Assembly: GCA_900551245.1 (NCBI GenBank)
Contig: URVC01000004.1
Span: forward strand, 62,001 to 126,000
Direction: 5' to 3'
From: an uncultured bacterium
Lineage (GTDB): Bacteria; Verrucomicrobiota; Lentisphaeria; Victivallales; Victivallaceae
DNA: 64,000 bases
Numbering within the stretch: position 1 is the stretch's first letter; each line of letters opens with the position of its first letter. Below, in pieces: positions 44,014 through 52,498 of the stretch. Below the pieces are notes generated by a model that searched no databases, had not been told where the DNA came from, and saw only the letters and a program-made list of their open reading frames with translations. Position numbers and translations under genes: made by a program.

Positions 44014-46901
44014 TGCGTCTGTTCGTCAAAATTCTCCTCATTCTCTGCTGCACTTTGCCAGTATGGAGCAAAAATATTTTTCTGGAAGATACCAGTTTCG
44101 AGACCGGCCCCCAGAATTTCCATTATTTCCGCTCGGAACAACCGATCGAGACGGTTCAGAGTGATGCAGCTCACGGGAACTCTTCTCTGGAAATCGATTC
44201 TTCCGTCTCCTGGACGCAGGGCCACTGGATCTATCTCAAGAAGGATACCGATTACACCATCAGTTTCTACGCTCGCCATATCTCTGGCGGCGATAAAATG
44301 CAGGTGGGAATGATCGACTTATCGAACTGGAAATGGTTCGGCAATCAAACATTCCAACTTACCGACGAATGGAAGCGCTATTCATTTTCGTTTCGTGTCA
44401 ATCGCGACAATGCCCCGCTCTTCCCCGCCTTCCTCCCCAAAGGGCAAATGGTGTGTCGCATCGACGCCATCCAACTGGAAGAGGGAAAAACGCTCTCTCC
44501 GTATCAGCCCGGGGAACCATTCAGCCTGTATCCCGCTCTGAACGGCGAGGGGGGAGTCATCCACCTGCCGGCGACTCCCAGGATGACGATTCAGACATAC
44601 AATGCCGCGATTCCTGCCGGCCGACAACCCCTCTCCATTCTTCTGACTATTCCAGACAAAAATATTGAGCGCAGACAGAATTTCAATCTTTTGCCAGGCA
44701 AGACAGCATCTCTTTCCTTTGAACTCCCGGAAACAGCAAATCCCGGATACTATCCGGCAGTGATTCAAATTCGCGACCGTCAGGGAAAAACGATCAAACG
44801 AACGGATGCGCCATTCGTCGTGACCATGTCGTTCCCGCCGCCATCCCGCAACGGCTTCTTCGGCATGCAAGACAGTCCCCTGCCCCGCACCTTTCTCCGT
44901 CGCATCGGCACTTCTCACATTCGGACGATGAATTTTGGTTGGAAACAATTCGAACCCGAACCGGGCATGTATCGACCGCAAACGATCACGGCACCGGTCG
45001 GATTCTGCTGGCAACCGTACCTCAACTCGGATTTCACACCGGGACAGATCCCCGCCTGGGGCCTCAAGCCCGGCAGCAACCTGGCTGATCCTGCAAAAAC
45101 GATCCCTTACTTGGAATATGTTTTTCGCAGCCTGCAGGGAAAAGCAGAACATCTCGATTTCATCAATGAACCGGACCTGTTGTTACGGAATGTTCCGAAA
45201 AATGCAGAATATTATGCGGAACTTCTGAATACTGCCGCACCGATTGCCCGGAAGTACGGAATCAAACTCATGGTCGATGTCTCAGGAGTGAATTCCGATT
45301 TTTTTGAACGGGTTCTGCGACTTGCGCACGACTCCATCGACATCTGCGCGCCACACCCTTACTGCTCACCGCGCATTTTTGCTGCCGACGGCCGATACTG
45401 TGCTCCTCCGGAAAAAGGCGGCTTCACCAGTAACCTTGCCGCAGCAGCCGCTCTGAGCCGGAAATATCGCAAGGAACTTCTCATCGGAGAACTCGGCTAT
45501 TCACTGGAAGAAACTCTGCCGTTCCATTCGCCCGAAGCACATCGGATGGCCGCCTTTCTGGCCAGAATGTTTCTTCTGGCAAAGTGCTATCCCGAATGCC
45601 GCTATCTGATCTGGTTCATCGGCCTTGACCGCTGGGAGGCGGGTCCCTATTGCTATGGCATCTGGCGAACCGCAAATGGGATCCGGCCACTTCCCGCCGT
45701 CGCAGCCTACGCACAGGCCGCCCACGAAATCGACCGAGCCGACAACGTGGAACTGCTGCTCGACAGCGATATCAAAATCGTCCGCATCCAGAAAGGCGGC
45801 AAAACCACCTACGCCGTCTGGAATGCCGGAGAAAAAGCATCGCCGGTTTCGTTGCAGAAACTGCCGCCGGAATGCAACGCCCGTTCCATCTACGGTACGC
45901 CGTTAAAAGGAGAGAAACTCGCCGTCACAGAACAACCGCTCTATCTTTCGGAAACTTCAGAGGAGACAATACTGCCAGCTCTGAAGGCAATCCTTGACAA
46001 TCGTCCACCGCTGACGGTGCGCGGATATCTTAGCGACCGCAACACGTTGAAACTGCATCTTTTCAACCGCAGTTTCCGCGACTGGCAGGGAAATTTGACG
46101 CTTCTGCCGCAAAACGTGCGGAAAATCGGTCTGACCATTCTGCGACAGGCCGCTGAAACTGTCACCCTCACTCTCTCCGACACCCCTTCCCGGAAGTTGA
46201 CCGTCCGTCTGCAGGGGAAGGACGGCAGAACATTTGAAGAGGTAGTGGAACTGCCCGAAATGCAGAAAGTACGTCGACTGAACGTCAACGATCTGCGGAA
46301 TTTCGACTTCCAGGCAGAAATGAGGAAGGGCGGGACAATCTGCCAGCAGACCCGCGACTATCTTCTGCCACCGGATCCCTCCATTCCATGGAGCGGCCCG
46401 GAAGACCTTTCCCACCGTACTCTGCTGGGATGGGATCAAGATTACTTCTACATCTTCTGCGAAGTCCGCGATGAAGAACATACCAACTCTTTCACTCTCG
46501 GAAATACCTGGCGAGGCGACTCCATCCAGATTGGGCTGGATCCTTTCAACAACGCCGACGGTAAACTTGCCTACGACGCTGACGACTATGAATTCACGTT
46601 CGCCAAGGATAAAAAACCGTGGATGCATCAGGCTCCGCCATTTCAGAAAACCCCATCGGAAGCAATTGGTGTCCGGCAAATCGTCACTCGCGATGAAGAG
46701 AATCAAACAACGGTCTATCGTATCGCCATCCCCCGCAATGGCCTGCGCCCTTTGAAACTCAAAGCGGGAACCGTCTTCGGGTTTGCTCTCTGCGTCAACG
46801 ACCTCGACAAAGGGAAACAGCGCCGTACAATGAATTTCGGAAACGGCATCACCGAGATGAAGTGCCCCGCTCTTTTCCGTAAAATGGTTCTGGAAGAATA
46901 A
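44010..46901 (+). CDS. Secreted clan GH-A glycoside hydrolase with CBM4/9-like and CBM9-like domains, module F
   Basis: This 963-residue enzyme has a signal peptide (MMRLFVKILLILCCTLPVWS) and a CBM4/9-like domain at about 22-165 (NIFLEDTSFETGPQNFHYF). A linker beta domain precedes the TIM barrel at about 275-580. E387 in FINEPD is the likely acid/base and E494 in LIGELGYS the nucleophile. The C-terminal 190 residues contain a CBM9/DOMON-like domain (GWDQDYFYIFCEVRDEE, TWRGDSIQIGLDPF). The plan equals that of the module A and D enzymes, but the sequence is well diverged and the barrel shorter. Its family and substrate are unknown; the lyase-like gene downstream hints at an acidic polysaccharide. 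Confidence 0.84.
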   Translation: MMRLFVKILLILCCTLPVWSKNIFLEDTSFETGPQNFHYFRSEQPIETVQSDAAHGNSSLEIDSSVSWTQGHWIYLKKDTDYTISFYARHISGGDKMQVGMIDLSNWKWFGNQTFQLTDEWKRYSFSFRVNRDNAPLFPAFLPKGQMVCRIDAIQLEEGKTLSPYQPGEPFSLYPALNGEGGVIHLPATPRMTIQTYNAAIPAGRQPLSILLTIPDKNIERRQNFNLLPGKTASLSFELPETANPGYYPAVIQIRDRQGKTIKRTDAPFVVTMSFPPPSRNGFFGMQDSPLPRTFLRRIGTSHIRTMNFGWKQFEPEPGMYRPQTITAPVGFCWQPYLNSDFTPGQIPAWGLKPGSNLADPAKTIPYLEYVFRSLQGKAEHLDFINEPDLLLRNVPKNAEYYAELLNTAAPIARKYGIKLMVDVSGVNSDFFERVLRLAHDSIDICAPHPYCSPRIFAADGRYCAPPEKGGFTSNLAAAAALSRKYRKELLIGELGYSLEETLPFHSPEAHRMAAFLARMFLLAKCYPECRYLIWFIGLDRWEAGPYCYGIWRTANGIRPLPAVAAYAQAAHEIDRADNVELLLDSDIKIVRIQKGGKTTYAVWNAGEKASPVSLQKLPPECNARSIYGTPLKGEKLAVTEQPLYLSETSEETILPALKAILDNRPPLTVRGYLSDRNTLKLHLFNRSFRDWQGNLTLLPQNVRKIGLTILRQAAETVTLTLSDTPSRKLTVRLQGKDGRTFEEVVELPEMQKVRRLNVNDLRNFDFQAEMRKGGTICQQTRDYLLPPDPSIPWSGPEDLSHRTLLGWDQDYFYIFCEVRDEEHTNSFTLGNTWRGDSIQIGLDPFNNADGKLAYDADDYEFTFAKDKKPWMHQAPPFQKTPSEAIGVRQIVTRDEENQTTVYRIAIPRNGLRPLKLKAGTVFGFALCVNDLDKGKQRRTMNFGNGITEMKCPALFRKMVLEE

Positions 46902-46922
46902 AACCGCGCAGGAATTGGCATC

Positions 46923-48002
46923 ATGAATTTCTCACTTTGCAACGAAGAATACTGGCGGAAAAAGCAAAGCGGACTTTCCTCTGAATATCAGAAGGAACTC
47001 TTCGCCGAAGCGGACCGGATTCTCGAAGAACCGGAGTTGAGCGTCACCTTCAAAACCGTACCGCCGCTCTCCGGCAATCCGCACGATTACGTCAGCCTTT
47101 CCCGCTACGACTGGCCCAATCCGGACACTCCGGACGGCCTGCCGTGGATCAAGCGCGACGGTGTCACCAATCCGGATTACGCGAAGTATGATTTCTTCCC
47201 GCTGGTGAAGATGTGCCGCAACACCGGCATTCTCACCGCCGCGGCGTGCCTCTCCGGGAAAACCGTCTACGCTGAAAAAGCGGGGAAATTTCTGAAATGC
47301 TGGTTCCTTCACCCCGAAACCGCCATGACGCCCCACCTCAACTTCGCCCAGTTCGTACCGGGGCGGCCGGAGGGCAGTTCCTGGGGCTTGATCGACTCCC
47401 ACTTCTTCTGTGAACTGCTCGAAGCCGCCGCCGCCCTCCCCTTCACTTCCGAATGGACTCCGGCGGACCGGGACGCGCTGAAACACTGGTTCACCGACTA
47501 CTTTTTCTGGTATATCAGCAATCCGCTGCCGATCAAGGAGGAGAAAGTATTTTCCAATCACGCCACCTGGTACGACGCCCAGTTCGTCGCCATCGCGATG
47601 TTTCTGGAACAGCCCGACCTCGCCCGGCGCCACCTTCGGGAAAAGACGATTCCGCGCCTCTCCATTCAGTTCCTGTACAATGGACTCCAGCCCTTCGAAA
47701 TCACCCGCACCCTTTCGCTCTCCTACAGCGTCTTCAATCTCGAAGGATGGAGCAAACTCGCCGCCTACGCCCGCAAACTCGATATGGAACTCTGGCAACT
47801 GCCCAATGAGGAACAGGCGACGCTCCAACAGGCGTTTCACCTGCTGCTGCCCTGCCTGACCGGGAAAGCGAAATGGGAATTTCTCCAGATCAAACCGGTT
47901 CCCCCGTCGCCTCCCCGGCTCTTCTCGATGGTCAACGACTTTCTCGAACCGGTCGCCGGTCCGTTCCGGGAGCTGCTCGCCTGCGTCGCCCCCGCAAACT
48001 GA
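46923..48002 (+). CDS. Alginate-lyase-family (PF05426-like) protein, module F
   Basis: The 359-residue protein has the alginate-lyase superfamily block NPHDYVSLSRYDWPNPDTPD followed by GLPWIKRDG. Further on are WGLIDSHFFCELLEAA and the catalytic-type motif SNHATWYDAQ, with the Asn-His pair and Tyr used in beta-elimination. The fold would be an (alpha/alpha) toroid. No signal peptide is present, so it would work on imported uronate-containing oligosaccharides in the cytoplasm; a hydrolase activity cannot be excluded. The gene follows the hydrolase by 21 bp and is convergent with the epimerase gene, 12 bp away. Confidence 0.82.
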   Translation: MNFSLCNEEYWRKKQSGLSSEYQKELFAEADRILEEPELSVTFKTVPPLSGNPHDYVSLSRYDWPNPDTPDGLPWIKRDGVTNPDYAKYDFFPLVKMCRNTGILTAAACLSGKTVYAEKAGKFLKCWFLHPETAMTPHLNFAQFVPGRPEGSSWGLIDSHFFCELLEAAAALPFTSEWTPADRDALKHWFTDYFFWYISNPLPIKEEKVFSNHATWYDAQFVAIAMFLEQPDLARRHLREKTIPRLSIQFLYNGLQPFEITRTLSLSYSVFNLEGWSKLAAYARKLDMELWQLPNEEQATLQQAFHLLLPCLTGKAKWEFLQIKPVPPSPPRLFSMVNDFLEPVAGPFRELLACVAPAN

Positions 48003-48014
48003 TACCGACCGTCG

Positions 48015-49187
48015 CTATTCGCCGCGGAGAAACTTCGCGCAGCAGTAGAGACAGCGCGGCACGTGGAAGAAGGTCTTGCTCGGCGCTCCTTTCACCAGCG
48101 AGACCGGATTCCCGGCCCGGTCCACCCAGCCGAACCACTCCAGATTCCGGCTGTCGCGGAAGTGCGCCGTACACCACGCGTCAATCTCTTCAAACCGCGC
48201 GAGGAACCATTCGTCGCGCGAAATCTTCCACGACATCGCCAGCGCCAGCAGAGCTTCACTGTGCGTCCACCACCACTTCAGGCCGACGCTCTCCTTGAGC
48301 ACCAGCGGCAGGTCGAGCGCATCCTGCATCGGAAAAAGTCCGCCCTGTTCGCGGTCGAGCGCATTTTCGTACACCGAACGGGTCCAGTCCGGAATTTTCG
48401 CCAGAAGTTCGCGGTTCCCGATCAGCTCCGCCGCCTCCGCCATGAACCAGAGCGTCTCAAAGCCATGCCCCGGCATCAGCATCCGCCCGGCGGAATTTCC
48501 GAACCGGAATGAGCCGTCCAAACCGATCCTCTCGATCCAGCGCCCGCTCTCCGGATGGCGGAACCCCGGCAGCACCTCCAGCGCCTCTTCCAGAAAACGG
48601 CGCGGCGAACCATCCATCTTCCCCGCACAGGCGAACACCTCCGCCGCCGCATTCACCAGGTGCATCCACGCCCCCAGCGAACGGCACGCCGGAATTCCCG
48701 GGAGCGGCCCGGCCGCCTCCCGCGCCCGGATCATCTCCCGCACCCGCTTCAGCCGCAACAGAGCTTCGGTGCGGTACACATCCTGTCCGGTCGCGCGGAA
48801 CAGCTGCGCCGAAGCGATCGCCGCAATCGCTTCGATCATCGGCGCAACCTGCGGATCATAGTCGGAGATCTCTCCCTCCGCCGTCACGCTGAATGCAAAT
48901 CCGCCATCCTCCAGTTGCGCATGGGCGCGGCAGAAACGGAATCCCGACTCCGCCAGCTCCAGCCAGCGCGGCGGCGCGGCGGGCGTGTTGGCCAGCAGAG
49001 CGAACATGTAGATGTTCCGCCACTGCATCCAGACGAACTTCTCGGTGTCGAACACCGTTCCGTCACGGTCGATCAGGTTGAAAAATCCGCCGTTCACCGG
49101 GTCGGGCGAATGGTTCTCCCAGAAGGGAACGATCGAGTCAAACAGTTCGCGCTCAAGGCGCGCGGCAATCGCATTCGGGTCGATCAT
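48015..49187 (-). CDS. AGE-family sugar 2-epimerase
   Basis: The 390-residue protein belongs to the N-acylglucosamine 2-epimerase/cellobiose 2-epimerase family, an (alpha/alpha)6 barrel that interconverts C2 epimers such as GlcNAc/ManNAc or glucose/mannose units. Family signatures are FWENHSPDPVNGGFFN, DTEKFVWMQWRNIYMFALL, the His motif LMPGHGFETLWFM, GLKWWWTHSEAL and the C-terminal His in FFHVPRCLYC. It has no signal peptide. ATG 49187 has AAGGAG at 11 bases. It is probably cotranscribed with the ABC gene (57-bp gap). Which sugar it uses is unclear; the adjacent module F suggests a catabolic role. Confidence 0.9.
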   Translation of the reverse strand: MIDPNAIAARLERELFDSIVPFWENHSPDPVNGGFFNLIDRDGTVFDTEKFVWMQWRNIYMFALLANTPAAPPRWLELAESGFRFCRAHAQLEDGGFAFSVTAEGEISDYDPQVAPMIEAIAAIASAQLFRATGQDVYRTEALLRLKRVREMIRAREAAGPLPGIPACRSLGAWMHLVNAAAEVFACAGKMDGSPRRFLEEALEVLPGFRHPESGRWIERIGLDGSFRFGNSAGRMLMPGHGFETLWFMAEAAELIGNRELLAKIPDWTRSVYENALDREQGGLFPMQDALDLPLVLKESVGLKWWWTHSEALLALAMSWKISRDEWFLARFEEIDAWCTAHFRDSRNLEWFGWVDRAGNPVSLVKGAPSKTFFHVPRCLYCCAKFLRGE

Positions 49188-49244
49188 GCGGCAAAATCTC
49201 CTTGCTTCATAGTGCAGTGTCTGAAAATTCCGGGCCGGGAGAAA

Positions 49245-50036
49245 CTACTCCAGAAACGCCCAGAACCGGCCGGCCCGGTTGCGGAAAAGTTTGATCGGCA
49301 TCCCGAACGCCTCCGAAAGATGCGTTTCGTCCAGAATCTCCTCCCGCTCGCCGGCACTGACGATCCGCCCGTGCGCAACGATCATCCCCTGATGGAACAC
49401 CGGCAGAATGTCCTCGATCCGCTGGGTGATGAAGATGATCGTCACCTCGGGCAGCGTCTCGGCAATGTGGTTGATTTCACTCAACAGAAACTCCCGCCCC
49501 GCCATGTCGAGGTAGACGCTCGGTTCGTCGAGAATCACCAGATCCGGCCGGGTCAGCAGCGCGCGCGCAATCAGAATTTTCACCTGCTCGCCGCTGGACA
49601 TCGTGAAAATCTGCTGATCGACCAGGTGTTCACAGCGGAAACGGCGCATCAGCTCCCGCGCCCGGGTGATCTCCTCCTCCAGCGGCTTGCGGAAGAGCCC
49701 CAGCGTGCCGTCGATGCCGGAAAGCACCATCTCCAGACCGGTCCAGCCGGTCTCGGTGAACTGCTGCATGCACGGGCTGACCCAGGCGATCCGCTTGCGC
49801 AGCTCCACCAGATTGGTCCGCCCGAAGCGGTTGCCGAGCACGCTCACTTCGGCGCCGAACTTCGGCCAGGCATACCCCATGAGCATCTTGACCAGCGTGG
49901 TCTTGCCCGCGCCGTTCGCTCCGAGGATGAAGCAGCGGCCGCCCTTCTTCACCTGCCAGTTCATATCGTGGATAATTTCCCGCCCGCCGAGGAACACCGA
50001 GGCGTGCTTCACATCAATCGCCAATTCGTCCGACAT
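49245..50036 (-). CDS. ABC transporter ATP-binding protein
   Basis: The 263-residue ATPase has Walker A GANGAGKT (39-46), a Gln-loop region, signature MSSGEQ (146-151), Walker B LVILDEP (166-172) and the switch region FITQRIED, where Gln replaces the usual His (H-loop). No permease or binding-protein gene lies beside it, so its partner is elsewhere or it is a non-transport ATPase. It resembles ModF/YlmA-type stand-alone ATPases. The ATG at 50036 lies 23 bp inside the end of tyrA, so translation is probably coupled. Confidence 0.9.
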   Translation of the reverse strand: MSDELAIDVKHASVFLGGREIIHDMNWQVKKGGRCFILGANGAGKTTLVKMLMGYAWPKFGAEVSVLGNRFGRTNLVELRKRIAWVSPCMQQFTETGWTGLEMVLSGIDGTLGLFRKPLEEEITRARELMRRFRCEHLVDQQIFTMSSGEQVKILIARALLTRPDLVILDEPSVYLDMAGREFLLSEINHIAETLPEVTIIFITQRIEDILPVFHQGMIVAHGRIVSAGEREEILDETHLSEAFGMPIKLFRNRAGRFWAFLE

Positions 50037-50934
50037 CTTTCAACCCTGTCTGTTTGTATTCGATCCAACTGTCGCGGAGCAGTTTGCCGCGGGCGAACTC
50101 CCGCTCGAATCCGTCGAAGTCGCCGGTTTCGATCATCCGCTTCATGGAGTAGTAACACGTTTCGAAATCACTCATCGCCTTCAACACCGCGGAACGGTTG
50201 CTCTCGATGATCTCGCGCCACATCACCGGATTGCTCGACGCGATGCGCGAGGTATCCCGGAACCCGGTCGCACAGCCGGAAAACCGTTCGCTCCGCGTCT
50301 GCCGGTCGGGCGCGTCGAGGATGCTCAGCGCCAGCGAAGACGCCAGAATGTGCAGCACATGACTGGTGTGCGCGACCAGATCGTCGTGGCGCGCGGCGTC
50401 GATCCGGCTCGTCCGGGTACCGACCCGGCGCCAGAACTCCTCCAGCAGCACCACCGCCTCCTCCGGAGAGTCGGAGAACGGGCAGAGAAACACATCCGCA
50501 TTGACGTAGAGTTCCGGGAACGCCGATTCCGGACCGCTCTTCTCGGTTCCTGCCATCGGGTGGCCGCCGACGAAGTGCACACCGCGCGGCGTGAGAAACT
50601 TCCGCGCCGCCGCCATCACCTCCGATTTGACGCTGCCCAGATCGCTCACCACCGCGCCGGGACGCCAGAAACCGGCGTACCGCTCCAGATATTCGACGAT
50701 GCCGGGGATCGGCAGCGCGAGAAGTGTGAGGTCCGCCTGGGAAAGCAGTTCGCCCAGATCGTCACAGGTCTCATCGATTACATCACAGTCGAGCGCCCAG
50801 CGGCGGATGTTCGGGCGGCGGGTCCAGCCGAGCCGCCGGTAAGGGCCGCCGCGCAGCGCCATGCCGAGGGAAGCGCCGAGCAGGCCGAGCCCGACGATCG
50901 CCACGCGAAGTTGTCCTGGGTGATTCATTTTCAT
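50014..50934 (-). CDS. tyrA: Prephenate dehydrogenase
   Basis: TyrA oxidatively decarboxylates prephenate to 4-hydroxyphenylpyruvate, the tyrosine precursor. The 306-residue product begins with the NAD(P) loop VAIVGLGLLGASLGMAL, followed by VSDLGSVKSEV, the catalytic block FVGGHPMAGTEKSG, HDDLVAHTSHVLHILA and the helical C-terminal domain. No ACT or chorismate mutase domain is attached. I chose ATG 50934, since the Rossmann motif begins only ten residues later and the extended -10 promoter lies just upstream; the frame is open to 51078 but overlaps that promoter. Confidence 0.92.
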   Translation of the reverse strand: MKMNHPGQLRVAIVGLGLLGASLGMALRGGPYRRLGWTRRPNIRRWALDCDVIDETCDDLGELLSQADLTLLALPIPGIVEYLERYAGFWRPGAVVSDLGSVKSEVMAAARKFLTPRGVHFVGGHPMAGTEKSGPESAFPELYVNADVFLCPFSDSPEEAVVLLEEFWRRVGTRTSRIDAARHDDLVAHTSHVLHILASSLALSILDAPDRQTRSERFSGCATGFRDTSRIASSNPVMWREIIESNRSAVLKAMSDFETCYYSMKRMIETGDFDGFEREFARGKLLRDSWIEYKQTGLKDVGRIGD

Positions 50935-50962
50935 ACGATTCCACTGTTGTAATGATCTGTTT

Positions 50963-50971
50963 ACTATAGCA
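50963..50971 (-). promoter_or_regulatory. Extended -10 promoter of tyrA-ABC-epimerase
   Basis: The minus strand reads TGCTATAGT, an extended -10 element, about 30 bp before the tyrA start; no good -35 is present. A 7-bp inverted repeat TGCCGGG/CCCGGCA (about 50993-51028) lies upstream, between the two divergent promoters. Confidence 0.45.
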
Positions 50972-51062
50972 CAAGAAACGGAATTTTTCCTGCCGGGATG
51001 CGAAAATTTCTCCGATTTCCCCGGCAAACTCCGCTTCTCCATGAAAAAATTATATTTCCGGC

Positions 51063-51091
51063 TTGATAAATCGGCCATTCCACCTTATATT
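51063..51091 (+). promoter_or_regulatory. Sigma70-type promoter of the nusA operon
   Basis: TTGATA (51063-51068), a 17-bp spacer and TATATT (51086-51091) place the start near 51098, leaving a leader of about 130 bases before nusA. The usual upstream gene rimP is not here. Confidence 0.65.
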
Positions 51092-51128
51092 ACCCGTGGA
51101 TTAATGGGCAACTGGACGGTGACGGGAA

Positions 51129-51159
51129 AGTGGGTTCGATTTACCCGCTTTTTTTCTTT
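51129..51159 (+). terminator. Leader terminator or attenuator before nusA
   Basis: A 7-bp stem (AGTGGGT/ACCCGCT, one G-U pair, loop TCGATTT) runs straight into seven T, then CTTT. It lies between the nusA promoter and the gene, so it should stop a share of transcripts after about 60 bases. NusA acts on termination, which makes feedback control attractive. Confidence 0.6.
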
Positions 51160-51191
51160 ATGGGATTCCGTCGAGACAGGAAGAGGAAGAG

Positions 51192-51209
51192 GCCGGGCCG
51201 CACCCCGGC
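51192..51209 (+). promoter_or_regulatory. Hairpin just before the nusA ribosome site
   Basis: GCCGGG and CCCGGC form a 6-bp all-GC stem with loop CCGCAC, ending about 10 bases before GGAGG. It could modulate translation or serve in the leader attenuation. Confidence 0.4.
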
Positions 51210-51230
51210 GGCAAGCAACGGAGGTATTCG

Positions 51231-52475
51231 ATGGCAAACGAATTATTGACGATTCTCGAATATATCGAGCAGGAGCGCGGAATCAGCCGCGAAAGTCTGG
51301 TGCGGGCGCTGGAGAGCGCCATTCTGACCGCATCGCGCAAGAGCATTCATCCGGCCAGCGAACTCAAGGTGAAAATCGACCCCGCCACCGGGCAGATCCA
51401 GGCGTGGGCCATGCTCGAAGTGGTGGAAAGCAATCCGACCTGCGATCAGCTGGTCATCGAACGGGCCCGGGAACGTTTCCCGGATGTGAAGCTCGGCGAC
51501 GTCGTCGAGTGGGAGGTCACTCCGCGCAACTTCGGGCGCATCGCCGCTCAGACCGCGCGCCAGGCGATCATTCAGCAGCTCCGCAAGGCGGAGAAGGAGA
51601 ACGTGCAGGAGGAGTTCGCCGACCGCGTCGGGCAGATCATCAACGGCACCGTCCGCCGCTTTGAAGCCGGCAACGTCATCATCGACTTCCAGAAGGCGGA
51701 AGGAATCATGCCCTCCAAGGAGAAGATTCACGATGAACAGTACATGCCCGGCGACCGGATCAACGCCCTGCTGCTCAAGGTGGACATCAACACCTCCGGC
51801 CCGAGCCTGATCGTCTCGCGCGCCTGCCGCGAATTCGTCGAGAAACTCTTCGAGCGCGAAGTCGCCGAAATTCACGACGGCGTGGTCAAAATCATGGGTG
51901 TCGCCCGCGAACCGGGGAAACGGACCAAGGTGGCGGTCATGAGCACCGATCCGCGGGTCGACCCGGTCGGCGCCTGCGTCGGCATGCGCGGCCAGCGGGT
52001 CCGCAACATCACCGATGAGCTCGGCAACGAGCGGGTGGATATCGTTCCCTACGACGAAGACATCCGCAAATACGCGGTCAACGCCCTGCTCCCGGCCAAG
52101 GTGCAGTCGGTCGAGGTCGACGAGGAGAAGCACGAACTCATCGTGCGGGTTACGGAAGAGCAGTCGAAACTTGCCTTCGGCAAGAAGGCGCAGAACGTCC
52201 GCCTCTGCTCGAAACTGATCGGCTGGAACATCAGCATCCGCAACGAGGATGATGACGCCGAACCGAAAAACAATTCGATCGCCGAACAGCTCCGCGCCGC
52301 CGCCCGGAACCTCGCCGCGGAACTCAACGTCTCCGAGAAGACGGCGCGGCTTCTGGTCAACAACGGCTACGTCACCGTCGATGACTTCAAGGCGGCCGAT
52401 CTCGATTCGCTGCTCGACATCGAGGGGATCGATCAGGATGAAGTGAACGTTGCCCGCAACCTGCTCGATGACTGA
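51231..52475 (+). CDS. nusA: Transcription termination/antitermination protein NusA
   Basis: NusA binds elongating RNA polymerase and modulates pausing, termination and antitermination. The 414 residues contain the N-terminal polymerase-binding domain (NELLTILEYIEQERGISRE), the S1 domain near 140-200 (GQIINGTVRRFEAGNVIIDF) and the KH domains with DPVGACVGMRGQRVRNI and LCSKLIGWNISI (second KH). One helix-hairpin-helix acidic repeat ends the protein (TVDDFKAADLDSLLDIEGI). GGAGG precedes ATG 51231. It is the first gene of the classical operon with infB, rbfA, a DHH phosphoesterase gene and truB. Confidence 0.97.
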   Translation: MANELLTILEYIEQERGISRESLVRALESAILTASRKSIHPASELKVKIDPATGQIQAWAMLEVVESNPTCDQLVIERARERFPDVKLGDVVEWEVTPRNFGRIAAQTARQAIIQQLRKAEKENVQEEFADRVGQIINGTVRRFEAGNVIIDFQKAEGIMPSKEKIHDEQYMPGDRINALLLKVDINTSGPSLIVSRACREFVEKLFEREVAEIHDGVVKIMGVAREPGKRTKVAVMSTDPRVDPVGACVGMRGQRVRNITDELGNERVDIVPYDEDIRKYAVNALLPAKVQSVEVDEEKHELIVRVTEEQSKLAFGKKAQNVRLCSKLIGWNISIRNEDDDAEPKNNSIAEQLRAAARNLAAELNVSEKTARLLVNNGYVTVDDFKAADLDSLLDIEGIDQDEVNVARNLLDD

Positions 52476-52498
52476 GCGGAGCAACAGGAGGTGAAACC

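Noticed and set aside
9013..48002. Bacteroidetes-style PUL, prophage or transposon island
   Set aside because: No SusC/SusD pair, phage structural gene, integrase, transposase or terminal repeat is visible anywhere in the region.
51129..51149. Resemblance to a tRNA T-arm (GGGTTCGATT) in the nusA leader
   Set aside because: The stem does not close around a correct T-loop and no acceptor, D or anticodon arms can be found; a T-tailed terminator explains it better.
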